64,000 nt of DNA from Spinellus fusiger (Eukaryota; Mucoromycota; Mucoromycetes; Mucorales; Phycomycetaceae): contig JALLLS010000007.1 of assembly GCA_025094145.1 (NCBI GenBank), positions 1 through 64,000 of the forward strand, read 5' to 3'. The notes below the pieces were generated by a model, which saw only the letters and a list, made by a program, of their open reading frames with translations, ran no database searches and was not told where the DNA came from. Of this stretch, positions 24,545-35,925 are shown in pieces; within the stretch, counting starts at the first letter, position 1, and the number at the start of each line of letters is the position of its first letter. A program made the translations under genes and the position numbers.

Positions 24545-25040
24545 AAAGATAATCCACAAAGAATATTATTGCTCTATCTTTATGATTGGCTAATGTGTTT
24601 GAAAATATCTTTTTCGCTGTCTAAATAAACTATTTCAAAGTCTACATGCCTGTTTAGGCAATATTTATTGACTTTGCAATTAGAAAGTATAGAGTTGGCT
24701 GTAAAGACAAAAAATAGAACAAGAATCACCTCAATATTACAACTCAGTCACTGAATTTAATGTTTAACATAATGTGTTATCCATAAGCCCATAGTATTTG
24801 CAGCATAACAATGTTTAAAGTGTATTTATTGTAGGACTCACACTGAATTAACTCTATTAATTATTGTCCAAAATAGAGCCAAACTTGCTTACATTGAGCA
24901 CAGTGCATTCATTCATTGACTGAATGTCAACTGCCTCTACAACTACTACACCATCAAGATCTACTACATTGTAGTGCTCAAGGGAAAGATAATATTGTTT
25001 CCAATATCATCCTTAAGGCCCAAGTCAAAGAAAGAGGAAA
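24545..25040 (+). repeat. TIR-repeat family R2, copy 1 (truncated both ends)
   Basis: Matches the 63344-64000 copy and the reverse complement of 41190-42370 over about 500 bases. Shared blocks include ATGATTGGCTAATGTGTTT and TTACAACTCAGTCACTGA. The left terminus is cut by the LTR-like repeat and the right half is missing where the Plavaka-type gene begins. Confidence 0.85.
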
Positions 25041-25071
25041 GGTTGTGAGTTTCTTTGGCAAAAGCCAGATG

Positions 25072-27478
25072 TTATGGTTGTGGGTGAGTCAGCAAGTTTT
25101 GGTCAGAGACTAGTTTGAAGTTATACGGAAGAATAGTGGCTATGTTCTTTTTTCTGTCAATGGCAACGATCTCACCAAAGACGGGGGAAGCACCAGAAGG
25201 AAAGGAAAAGAGACCAGCCAGACCAACAACAATGCTTCTGGAGCTGCTGTTGTTATCAGCAAGCTCACAGGAGAGAACAAGAGGACAGAGCTGTTGGAAC
25301 AGCTTTACCTTGGCACCAGCAGTGAAGAGACCACCATGACCAGACACTTGCCAGTATCCACCTTGGAAGATATGCGTGGAAATGCATTTCTTCCCAAAGG
25401 AAATAGCAACATCTCGAGAGGGCGAGCGTCTGTTGGTGAAGATTATCCTTTCACGGATAAACTTGTTGAATTGCTCGCTTCTTTCTGTTTCATAATGAAT
25501 GGGTGAGGCAAAGCGAGTAATGTCTTCACAAAGATGACCGAGCAAATGCAACTTGAGAGTGCTGCCAATGGTTGCTTTCTTTGCAGACTTGCTGGGTGCT
25601 GCCAATGCATCGTAGTTGGCAATTGATCTCTTCAAATCTGTGACAATGGACTCCACATTGTTCAAATAATCATCTAAGGATGTTTCAATTCTTTGCATGT
25701 ATAACAGGGATACAAGAGAACCGGGCTTAACAAAACAATCAAAAATGATTGCCTTTGAAGTATTGTTGCTGATGAGTCGTTTTTGAATTAATTGATTCAA
25801 AATGGTGGGCATCTGCTGAACAATGATCTTAAAATCTCTTCCAAGATATGAGCCACAGAGGCGAAAAGTTGTGCGGTGCTTTCTTGTGAAAGCCTTTGAG
25901 TTGTAGTTGAAGAAGCTTTCTTCCAAGTGCTTGACTTCTTTTTCTGTGTAAAATGGCACCATACCAATCACAAGGTGTTTGGCAACACCAAGGAGGATGG
26001 TATGCAAGATTTCTACTGGGCAATCCTTGGAGGGATCCCACGACTGGAGGGACAAGAGAGCTTCACCACCAGTTAGCTTGTAGCCAGTGCTGGAGCTACT
26101 TCTGAGGCTGGCATTGTTTGGGTTGCTATCACAACGTTGGCGCATCTCCACCAACTCTTCTATTCTTCTGGCAGGGGCACCATCCACTACTGCACTTCCA
26201 CCTTCATTCCTCCAGTAGCACTTTCTGCATGGGAGCCTAGCCTTGGCACCAAGACTACATGCAATCGCCGCATGCATAGGATTGTCCGCCATGATAAAGT
26301 GAAGAACACCAACAACAAGGAAAGACTCACCAAACTCAACGTCAAACATTTCCACGCCTTGCTCTAACGCCTTGAGATCTTCCACAAGCTCCGGAAGCAT
26401 CTCCATTGCTGACAACTTGTTACTTGTGCAAAGAAAAAACATATTCTCAACCCTGTTCTGCTCTTTAAATGCCATTGCAGCAGGAGACATCACCCAACTC
26501 TCAAACTTATTCCATTTCTTGGTGGTGTTTCCACTCGTGTCATCCGAGAACAAGTTCAGAGGTACAATTCTCACTGGCATGAACTGTCTGTTGGGGTTGG
26601 TGGCGACTCTTTTAAGAGGGTGGTGGGTGTTGGTGTGGGTGTTGGAAAAGGGAATGAGTTCTCCACTTCTCTCCCTGAGTTACAGAAACTCTCTGGTTGG
26701 GAGTTCTGTCTGGAAGATCAGAGATCATTATTGTTTTAGTGGGGTTGGCGGTGAGAAGCCTCAAATGCTCAGAAGGCTTGTTCATGGAGAACTCGTCGAT
26801 GGTGGTTTCTGGAGCCAAGCTCTCGCCGCTGCCGTCACCCTCCCTCCTCCTCTTTATATAACCCCCCACTTTAACTTAGTGGGGAATGGTGGGGAATGGT
26901 GGGGAACTTGAGAGCATAGCTCTTTGCTCTCTTCTCAATGTTAAGAACCCTATCCAAGACAGGCATTTCCTCCCGAGGATTGGCGAGCCAGGCTTCCTTC
27001 ATTTCTTGGCACAGAACAATGATATCCTCTGCAAGTTCCTTTGAGAACTCATCCTTGTTCTCAGTAAAGAACTGATGGAGAATCATTTCTGATCTGGTGA
27101 TAGATGGAGAAACATTCCCCACAAAGGCAGCCTTCTCCAAGGGAGCGGTGTTGCTGTCTAACCTTTCTTCAGCGCAGAGGACTGTAACGTTGGTGGGAAG
27201 AGGTCTGTGAATAATAACAATAGTGATGAGGCATGATGGGTTTGACTCTTAGTTGTGTGTGTGTGTGTGTGCTTTTATGATACATACCCAGAAGAAGACT
27301 CAATTTGAGTGCTGTTCATAGTAGAGAATGAGTAACATTACTTTTAGAATCGAGATTATGCTTACCTGTTGTGGGTGGCCATGTGCTTCTTCAAGATTCC
27401 CCTCTTTTGGAATGTTCTTTGGCAGATGGTGCAGGTGGGGATTTCTTCCTTCTTGAAGTTAATAGTAGAGAAAGGCAT
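25072..27478 (-). CDS. CACTA/Plavaka-type (Tnp2-like) transposase with N-terminal C2H2 finger
   Basis: Predicted exons 27366-27478, 27288-27311, 26908-27204, 26667-26828 and 25072-26608 join in frame to 710 residues with no stop. The first exon encodes a C2H2 zinc finger, CTICQRTFQKRGILKKHMATH (C-x2-C-x12-H-x3-H). A helical linker follows. The catalytic part begins NPNRQFMPVRIVPLNLFSDD and continues with SGNTTKKWNKFESW. It then shows motifs of the fungal Tnp2-like group: HFIMADNPMHAAIACSLG, LPCRKCYWRNEG, CPVEILHTILLGVAKHLV and ETERSEQFNKFIRER, and last TNRRSPSRDVAISFGKK. The exon 3-4 intron uses a weak GTTCCC donor, so that border is the least certain. The gene is more GC-rich than its surroundings. 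It looks intact, unlike every other transposase in the window. Confidence 0.8.
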
Positions 27479-27660
27479 GGCGAGTAAGATTTTAATGGAG
27501 GTTAGAAAGAGAGCGAGTTAGCTGACTAGTGAGTTTATAAGTGGAATTTAGAATGTAATACGTCACTATAGAAAAGACCCTTGCTTATCGTCATTCTTAT
27601 TCTGTTATTTCAGACAGCAGCCAATAGCCCAGCACTTAATCAAGTCAGTTTCATGTAGTG
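25072..27660 (-). mobile_element. CACTA/Plavaka-like DNA transposon, 3' terminus not found
   Basis: On the minus strand the proposed 5' end reads CACTACATGAAACTGACTTG (27660 downward), which starts with the CACTA motif of this superfamily about 180 bases before the transposase start codon. At the other side no matching TGTAGTG terminus is visible: within a few tens of bases of the stop codon the sequence becomes repeat R2. The element is either 3'-truncated or its terminus has diverged. Confidence 0.55.
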
Positions 27661-28029
27661 TTTTTTTTACTGCCACTACTGTCTAGAGTGTAGATCCTGT
27701 TTCTATAATAGAAATACACTTGATTAGTGTCTAGAATAGTCTATAGTAATGGATATACTATTGGCTATAATAGAGTATCATAAATACATTTTGATAGGGA
27801 TACAGTTCAAAGTGTTTTTATTATTATTGTTCAAAAAATCAGAAACAAAAGATGTGTTTGTAATATAAGAAATATATTTCGCAAAGCTTTTTTCTATCTA
27901 ATAGATTGATAGCCTATATACATTTTCTATCTGATACATTAGCCTATATAAAATTACAAAAGCAATCTCTTCCAAAAGCATAGGAAGGATTTCTAGCATA
28001 TTAATATGCCAGGGATCAAATACCTCCAT
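27661..28029. other. AT-rich spacer in the transposon island
   Basis: Between the Plavaka-type 5' end and repeat R1 copy 2. No gene or repeat recognised; it includes a run of T at 27661-27668. Confidence 0.4.
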
Positions 28030-28412
28030 ATTTGTAATATTATTATTGGGTATGATTTGCTAATCTCACATTGAGCCTAATTGTCACCCTATGAAATCGT
28101 TTGGAAATTGGGATATACATGTAAACACTAAATAAACAAATGAAAAATAAAAAGGAAACTGGAAGATAGAATGAATAAAACTTCAAATGAGGAAAAAACA
28201 ATGAAAAATGAGAAATGACAGTAGATGAGAATTATGAATAGACATCCAAAAAGGCCATAAAGTCAGCAAGGAAACCAGGACACCAAAAAGATAACTGTCA
28301 TCCTGTGGTGATTCAAAATTCAATGAGGGATAATTAAACTCGGACAATCCTGAAAATAAATATAGCAACTACACTAGCAGCTTCTGGGTCTGCTAAACGG
28401 TTTAAGAATGGG
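28030..28412 (-). repeat. Dispersed repeat R1, copy 2
   Basis: Reverse complement of the window start (1-400), well conserved in 28180-28412. The GC-richer segment 28413-28800 that follows may be the part of R1 that lies upstream of the window in copy 1. Confidence 0.8.
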
Positions 28413-28800
28413 TGGTAGAGGAGAGATCAGAGGAGAAGTGGGGATACAGCGTCTGTTGCTGAAGGAGTCCTTTGCACTCTATGGCGGCATTGGCATTCCC
28501 GCTCAACACACCCATCAGCAACCTCAATGAGCAAGCTACCAGCTGATGACTCTACTTTAAAGTCTCGAGTAGACGTGGCTCGATCAATGGCTTGCAGCAG
28601 TATTAACAAACTGGGCCAAAGGTCTCGCCATTTAACAAAAGACTTAACCGTGCGCGGCAGAAGATTTAGACAATAGTCAATGGGATGAATATCTTGTGGT
28701 GGAGCAGGAACTAGAAAGAACAAGAACATGGGGCGTTCATGGTCAACGAATGTGCATGTAAGGTAGTGGTCCCGATTGGCAGATGGGTGGGCACATTGGC
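28413..28800 (-). other. GC-richer segment with a 100-residue ORF, possible repeat interior
   Basis: The minus ORF at 28427-28729 reads PAPPQDIHPIDYCLNLLPRTV and VKWRDLWPSLLILLQAIDRATSTRDFKVE, which is protein-like, but I recognise no family. Its position between R1 copy 2 and a Tc1 copy suggests it belongs to R1 or another element rather than to a host gene. Confidence 0.35.
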
Positions 28801-28813
28801 AAGGAAACTAAAG

Positions 28814-30041
28814 TACAGTAGCTGCACAGAATCTTAGGTAGAGTTTTCACATTCCGATATGTTTCTTTAATATAGAATACTTATTCTTTATCATAAAAAC
28901 ATACACTAAACACATAGTATAGACTTGAAAATTGGATGAAGTATAAAGAAGATCAATAGAATAATAAATAAGAGTTTGTTGGGTGAAGAAATTTATGAGG
29001 TTGTCTGTAACCTTCTTGGGAATCTTCTTCTATACTTCTAACAACAGCACCTTCAAACCTTAAAGAGTACTACTAGATGTTATCCTATTTCTTATTTTCC
29101 TTTCAAATTCCTCTCATAGATACTCTATGGGGTTCAAATATGGCCTTTGTGAGAGCTACCCCTCTATAGCTACAATTCCCTTTTGTGCCTTCCACATCTT
29201 TCACCTTTAGATCTAATGTATTGGGATGAACCAGCTCTTGGCAGCAATTCTTCTTTAAAATCTCAGTATGTTTTTTACTGTCTATGATGCCCTTCAAAGG
29301 TGCTAATATTCTAACACATTTTACCAGAGAAAGAACCCTACACCATCACACCACCGCTGCCAAACTTCCTGGTGGGCTTTATGTTTTTTGGGTCCAGTCC
29401 TTCTTTCTTTCTTTGTATGACTCTGGTACAATAATTGTTGATTATCATCAATTAATGCTTTGACTTATCAGGCTAGGTGATAGTCTTCCAGTCTTCTTAT
29501 GTCTAATGAAGGTAGGCATTGGCCCAAGCAAGCCTTGACTTCTTGTATTTATTGGTGAGAGAGGATTTTCTGATTATCCTTTTGAAAGTGCTCTTAGACG
29601 CCTTGGTGGTCATCTGCTTGCAAAGCTGATTTATTATCTGAAATGAAACCCTTATCAATTTACATACAACCTCTCTCTCGTCCCTCTAACTAAGAATAGA
29701 CATACACTTATTGTTTCTTTTGGTCCTAAAACATCTATTTCTCATGTATCTCTTTGATATACAGGAAACAGACTAATTACTAAATCTAAATTTAACAGAA
29801 ATGATAGTTTGACTGATGTTCTTTACAGTGGCCTTGTGAAAAATGAGATAAAGAGCATATTCATCAATATATTTTTTCTTGTTTCTGAGAGGTCTTTTGG
29901 GGGTTTTCGGAGTTGTTAGATGAGGTAGACATCAAGGTGGAAAATAAATAAATGAACAATGTTTAATAAATAAATAAAAATTCAAGGATCAAACAATAGT
30001 CTAGATTTGATATCTATCTAGAATTCTTTCCAGCCACTGTA
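28814..30041 (-). mobile_element. Tc1-like element (family D), copy 1, degenerate
   Basis: The left end TACAGTAGCTGCACAGAATC and the reverse complement of the right end TACAGTGGCTGGAAAGAATT are the Tc1-type terminal repeats, both at a TA. The interior aligns with copy 2 (31362-32654), for example at 28880-28960 versus 31375-31450. The transposase is on the minus strand and broken by many stops; the only longer ORF is 29103-29297 (GIIDSKKHTEILKKNCCQEL). Confidence 0.85.
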
Positions 30042-30432
30042 TCATGATGAAAAGCATGAGTAATAATAATTTTAATGACATTCATGAGACAGTGCAATAT
30101 AAGCAAAAACATAATGTAAATACACTTTTATTCATAAGCGTTGAAGTTTTCATGGAAGGCTAGTTAAAGTTTAAAGATAAACAATCTATACATTTTTTCG
30201 TGAATGTTTATTATAGTCTATAGATTTATCAACACATACCTGTAAAATACTTGAATGTAGTGTCATTGAACAATAAAAATGATCATAAAGCTATTCATAA
30301 ATATTCATAAAAAAAACTCCCATCACTATTCAAAACTATATAAAGCATTGGGTCAAGGATCTTCTAGTTCCAAATATTTTATATTGACTGATATCCATTT
30401 GCTTTGTTTATCTGAAATATTTAACAATACAA
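30042..30432. promoter_or_regulatory. 5' flank of the unknown ORF
   Basis: AT-rich DNA that ends about 90 bases after a TATA-like CTATATAAAG (30336) and just before the start codon at 30433. A promoter is inferred from position only. Confidence 0.35.
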
Positions 30433-31383
30433 ATGCCGTATACAATCAGAAAACGTAAAGACATAAAACAATGCAAGATCACCGAGTTTTATGATATCAG
30501 TGATGCCCTGTCAGTCTATCAAAGCCTTGAATCGATGGATAGTCGGAAAATGGATTCACGGCATAAAGCCCTTGATCAGATAAACAATATGTTACTGGAA
30601 AGTATCAATGAGTCAAAGCTCATCGATTCATATGAAAGGCTCCCTGCCAATGCTAAATACATCTGGGTACTATGCACAAAATTCAATTCCGTGATTGAAA
30701 GTATCGTGAATATACTGTCCAATAGTGGATATCTTATGTATAACTCTTGAGGTGATGCTTATACTCTTAAAACATTAAGGGGTGAAGTTGCTCAGATAAT
30801 TCGAGACAAAGCTAATTCTTATGACCGTAATGAGGTTGAGGGTATCTTTGGATTTGTTTGGACTGATAATGATAATGATAATGCAAAGGTAGGATCTATT
30901 ATTAACGTTGCCCCAAGAGGTCTTCCACTCATTACTCAACAGCAGGCAGACAAGATCAATCATGTACCTGTCCCTAGGGACTTTGTAGATCTGACTACTA
31001 TTTATACTACTCTTCAAGAAATTCAAGTGACTCTAAAGAACAGGGATGATATCCATTCCAATGCTTTCAAAGACATTCAAACTACTAGCGAAATATGTAG
31101 TAATACTATTGGTGCTACTCACAAAGTCATTCACACCACCCAAAATAACAAGGATGATGTCCATTCTACCGATCTCAAAAACTTTGAAACTACTAGAAAA
31201 ATCTGCGATGATACCATTGCTGATGCTTAAGGACCTCTATCCCGCAGAAGAATGTTTATAATGAATCTTGAGCAGCTGCTCAAAGACCTACAAGCTGTCA
31301 CGAATACAGTGTCAGGCGAAAGAATAGTCAAAGTTGTTCATGTCCCGGTTAATTCTGTAATAGGAAATACTTATTCTTTGTAA
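30433..31383 (+). pseudogene. Unrecognised gene, interrupted by TGA and TAA and joined to a Tc1 copy
   Basis: One reading frame stays open and protein-like from 30433 to about 31362 except for TGA at 30748-30750 and TAA at 31228-31230. It starts MPYTIRKRKDIKQCKITEFY and is rich in polar, helical sequence. The middle has EVEGIFGFVWTDNDNDN and INVAPRGLPLITQQQADKIN. Two imperfect repeats of about 33 residues follow, DDIHSNAFKDIQTTSEICSN and DDVHSTDLKNFETTRKICDD. The frame then continues LLKDLQAVTNTVSGERIVKV and runs straight into Tc1 family D sequence, so the original 3' end is missing. I recognise no domain. It may be a host gene killed by transposon damage, or part of another mobile element. 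Confidence 0.55.
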
Positions 31384-32654
31384 TAAAAACACATATTAAA
31401 CACACAGTAGAGACTTGAAAATTGGATGAAGTATAAAAAAGGTCAACAGGATAATAGATAAAAATTTATTGGGGGGAAACTCTTAATATTTGGTGCTTCC
31501 ACTCTTGGCCTCTATAACAGCCCTACATCTCCGATGTATGCTGGTAATGAGGTTGTTGGTAATCTCTTTGGGAATCTTGTCCCATTCCTGGACCAGGAGA
31601 GCCTTCAGATCCTGGAGAGTGCTTGATGGGGTCATCCTCTTCCGAACTGCTCTATCCAGTTCTTCCCAAAGATGCTCAATTGGATTCAGGTCAGGGCTTT
31701 GAGAGGGCTACTCCTCCATCGTGACTATGCCCATCTCTTCCTTCCATTTCCTAGTCTCCTTACTAGTATGGCAACTGGTATTGTCCTCTTGAAGAACATA
31801 GCCTACCACTGGATTCAGTGCCAAAAGACGAGCCAGCTCGGGGCAATAGGTCGTTTCTAAAATACTAGTGTATTTGGCACTATTGATGGATCCCTCAACC
31901 ATAGCAAGTCTACCAACACCTTCACCAGAAAAGGAACCCCACACCATCACCCCTCCACCACCAAACTTCATCGTTGACTTGACATTATTTGGGAGCAGTC
32001 CCTCCTTCTTCCTGCGTACCACCCTGTTGCGGTAGTTGTTGCTCATTAGCTGGTACTTTGACTCATCGAACTAGATGACTGTCATCCAGTATTCATCTAT
32101 CCAATGAAGGTAGGTCCTAGTCCAAGTAAGCCTTAACTTCTTGTGTTTAATGCTGAGAGAAGGTTTCTTAACAACTCTGAAAGAAGAAAGGCCAATCCTC
32201 TTTATCATTTCTCTAAAATTGCTCATGCACACTTTGGTGGTCATCTGCTTGCAAAGCTGATCTATTGTCTTAAATGAATCTCTTTTCATCTCGTATACAA
32301 ACTCTTTCTCATCCTTCTAAGTCAGAACAGACTTGCGCCCAGAGCTCTTCCCTACTTTGAAACAGCCAGCTTCCTTGTATTTTTCTATGATAAGGCTGAA
32401 AGTGGGAATATTGATACCAAACATGATTCCAATATCCACTTGTCTAGTGCCATTTACAGTGGCCTTCTGAACAATGAGTTGACAGGTAAAGTCGTCAATA
32501 TTCTTCTTGTCTCCAAAAGTCTTATTGAAAAGTTCGGTATTTTTATACATAGTAGATGTTATATATAAAGAAAAATGAAAATATTATATGTTTATTGCCG
32601 GAAATTGGATGGTCTGGATTCAAAATCTACCTAAGATTCTAGTAAGACACTGTA
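31362..32654 (-). mobile_element. Tc1-like element (family D), copy 2, left end missing
   Basis: The right end is intact (reverse complement TACAGTGTCTTACTAGAATC, ending at a TA at 32653). The left end lacks about 60 bases including the terminal repeat, compared with copy 1; sequence homology begins near GGAAATACTTATTC at 31362. The transposase ORF inside is nearly complete. Confidence 0.85.
31483..32550 (-). pseudogene. Tc1 transposase (family D), full length with three in-frame TAG codons
   Basis: A single frame of 356 codons runs from 32550 to the TAA at 31483-31485. It is broken only by TAG at 32317-32319, 32071-32073 and 31708-31710. The N-terminus is a helix-turn-helix region (TRQVDIGIMFGINIPTFSLI). 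It is followed by SGRKSVLT and CKQMTTKVCMSNFREMI. The DDE core has FDESKYQLMSNNYRNRVVRR, FGGGGVMVWGSFSGEGVG, VLQEDNTSCHTSKETRKW and PSQSPDLNPIEHLWEELDRA, so the two Asp and the Glu are all present. The C-terminus is WDKIPKEITNNLITSIHRRC. Length and order are those of an intact Tc1 transposase. Confidence 0.9.
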
Positions 32655-32726
32655 TAACAAATTTGTTGAGTGGTACTACAGGCCATTTGGCATGGCCACT
32701 GTGCCAGCCACTTCCACAACTTTCCT

Positions 32727-32776
<50 letters not shown>

Positions 32777-33241
32777 TGTCTCTGAAAGTGCTCAATCCCT
32801 CCTTACCACCTTTATATATGAAAACAAAGATATTTCATAGTCTAGTATGTATTTACCTTTCTTTCCCTTGTATGTCTCATGCTCTTTTAGCTAGTTATGT
32901 TTTCTTTCTGTTTTTTTTTTCTTTTTTTCCTTTCCTTCTATTTCATGTATAGTCAGACTTGGCTATCATAGACTTGGTGCGTGACATAGCCTTCAATACC
33001 ATCAAACCATAATGACAACTGCCCTTGACTGCTGATGTTCTAAAAAAGGAATTGGTTATAAGAATACCCCTTTTCACATCTATTAAATAGATATTGGTTC
33101 TTTACTTATACATCTAGGAAAGGTGGTACAGAGGCATAGTTGCTCTGGATCCACCATTAAGTCTGTAAGAGTGAAGTTCTCTTTCATAGTGTGTAGTGTG
33201 TTATTATATTACTCTTTGTGTTTCCATGATGAGCTCTTATG

Positions 33242-33275
<34 letters not shown>

Positions 33276-33710
33276 TCTTTATTATATTTCAGTGCTAAAG
33301 ATCAAAAAGAGTACATTCATATCTAGAAATATATTTCACAGCCCATCCCATTGCTTGTTAACTCTGAGGGCATTGACTGTAATAAGAAAAGTATCTCATC
33401 TTTTTCTTCACTCTTTCTCTCTCTCCCAAGCCAATCTTCTTCTTTTTCTTTTTTTTTGGCATGAACTTATCAGTATAATTATGGACAGTTAGATGGGTGA
33501 TCAAAGATCCCAAATGATCTCACCACTTCCATGTGAAATAGAGAGATAAACAGTACATAAAGACATATTATATGAATTACAATAGCTTAATGATTCTATG
33601 CACATATAAAATAGAAAGAAAGAAAAAAGAAAAAGTGATATACAAAGTTTGATCTATTCAAAGATATCAAAGTAAAGGTACAATCATTGGATACATGATG
33701 ATGAAACTGA
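32655..33710. other. Intergenic DNA with CT/CA and TA microsatellites
   Basis: Contains a CT then CA dinucleotide array at 32727-32775 and a TA array at 33249-33273. The ORFs at 32588-32952 and 33123-33492 run through these arrays or T-rich DNA and are not supported as genes. It holds the 3' flank of the LEA2-like gene. Confidence 0.55.
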
Positions 33711-35865
33711 CTAGGATAATGGACAAGCAAATCCACCTGATGCTGGGGTAGCAATAACCGTAGGCCGATACCCTATCCAATCCAATCCAGTAATCGAGAG
33801 TGTCATCCAGAAATGCAATTGAAGGGATTCTCGGTGCTGTTGTGTTGAGACAGGCATAATAGTAGGTGAGGAGAGGAGAGTAGAATTAGAAGAGTCACTG
33901 GCAGAAGTCACAAGCTGTGAGAAACACGCATTGACAAGATTCACAAAGGTAGTGTCGGATGTATCACGTGCTTGGTAATTGAGATGTACAGGCACTTGAA
34001 TCATTGAAATCCTGCGTTCAGAGAGAAGAATAGGTTCAGGTGTCATGGTGTCGTCATGAGCATCTTTTCCAATCACAAGTCCTGTCAAGGAGTCTTTGGC
34101 TACTACTTGGAGTCGTGTAAGACGTGTAGGGAGAAAGTTACGCCGGTTGTCTACAGTGACATTGACAAGCCATTCACTTTCAAAGGCGACATTACCAACA
34201 CGATCATTTTGGCGTGTCTGGGTTATTTTGGCAGGGAGGGTCGCTGAAGCACCTTCAATACGCATGAGAGGTGTGCGTGGCCACAGAATAAAGGCAACAA
34301 GACCAGTGATCACTAATCCCAGAAAGATACAAACCACCCAGGCTCTTTGTCGGCATTGCCCACGCCCTGCTCCCATCCGGGTTTCTTTTGTATCGTAAGT
34401 GTCGCTTGTCTTTCTACGTCTCCATCCAAAGAAACAGCAGCCAAGCCAAATGCCATGTGTATAGTCAGGCAGCAGGTTTCCTTGAGAAGTGTCCTTCTTT
34501 GTCGATGTTCTTTTCTCCGTTACAAATGTATCGGCTTCTTCATACCGCAATTCACTACCAGAGTAATGTCTTTCATGGGTAGGGTTGGCTGTAGAAGAAT
34601 AGGGCTGGGAGCTTGATTGGGAGTCCCTTTCTGTTTTTGCTGTGTCAATCTCTTCCATAAAGATGTGTCTTTTGCATTTCTCAGTTCTACTGTCTAATGT
34701 TGGCTCACTTCCCCATGTGCGATTGTGCTGGTGCTGTCGGTGATGTCGATGGCGGTGCTGTCGACGGGCTTGTAGGTGTGGGTGTGGGTGTGAGTGTGAC
34801 TGGAGATTCTTAGTGGATAGTTTTACTGTACTTGTAGGTGAGCTGCCGAGATGAAGATGGAATCGTGGATCAGAAAGACTGCTTGAACATTGAGAGGTGA
34901 AGATAGGTAGCATAGTACTGTCATTTGGATAGATGGATCCAACTATAGTAAACAATAACTATGAGTCTATTGCATCTACCAAGGCATCTCCTATGAGTAC
35001 AGGCTAATGTATCTTTATGTATCTTTATGTATCTGGTGGAAATTGAGTGAAGGAATCCCATAAATACTCTTCTATCCTTATCACTCGTACTGGCCTTTGA
35101 CTGGAAAGAAAATACAAGATAGAAAATAGAAAAGAAATATCCTTTCTTTCTCAATCCAACAAGATGAAATCTTTACTTACTTGGTGTGCTGGTATCTCTT
35201 TCTACACTGCTCACTTGTGATATTTCATGAAGGAGAGGGATCCCAGGACGCTTGTTTCTACTTTCTGAGTCTGTCTTTCTCAGTGACATGAATGCATTAG
35301 CAATGGTGAGTCGACGTGGATCTGGAGAAGACACAACAGAGTCTCGATAGGAAGTGGTGCCTGATAGACAGGTCATATAGGTATCTGTATCATGAGAATG
35401 ACGAGAGAGAAGAGCTGTGATGGGCACTGAAGGATAGAATACATCTTTGCTTTCATCCGTGTGTTTTGTAGACTGAGAGGGAGGAGTGATATGAGAAGAG
35501 GGATATGTCTTTGTATAGGTGGAGGGGTCATTGGAGGGCACCATGAAGCGTTCTGCAATGGATAGCTTTGGTGTCTTGGCTATAGACCCCACAGGTACAG
35601 ATAGTCTTTTCTGATCTGAAGAGCGTAAAGAGATACGAGTGGGTATGGGAGATGTGTAGGATGTGTTGAATGCCAGGCTGATCCGAGAATCATCCAAAGG
35701 TATTTCTCTTTCTTCTTCAGTTCTTGGCATGAATGAGCTTCGTTTTTCAGACAGACGATGATGGGAGGGTCTTTGTCTAGAGTGCGTTCGATCAGGCCGG
35801 GCGTCCATTGACCTTGAGGAAGAGGGACTCAAGGGTCGTCGTGGCTGCACTTGTTTAGCCACCAT
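33711..35865 (-). CDS. Single-pass membrane protein with luminal LEA2-like domain
   Basis: Two exons are proposed, 35181-35865 and 33711-34942, joined in frame across a 238-base GT-AG intron to 638 residues. The N-terminal half is a Ser/Arg-rich, probably disordered cytoplasmic tail (PRRPLSPSSSRSMDARPDR). The second exon adds a His-rich stretch (HRHHRQHQHN) and a Cys-rich GIWLGCCFFGWRRRK. One membrane span follows (VVCIFLGLVITGLVAFILWP), and then a beta-rich domain with WLVNVTVDNRRNFLPTRL and LHFWMTLSITGLDWIGYRP. This tail-TM-beta layout resembles fungal LEA2-type membrane proteins. The start at 35865 follows a likely 5'UTR acceptor. The two exons could instead be two genes. Confidence 0.6.
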
Positions 35866-35925
35866 TGGCTTTATTATTTTCTGTAAAATAAGCGAGGAAA
35901 CAAAGAGATGGAGGAAATGTGGCAA

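Noticed and set aside
26372..26911. 179-residue plus-strand ORF
   Set aside because: Antisense of the Plavaka-type transposase exons, including its introns; no domain.
32588..32952. ORFs with SLSLSHTHTQTHTHT
   Set aside because: Reading of the CT/CA microsatellite.
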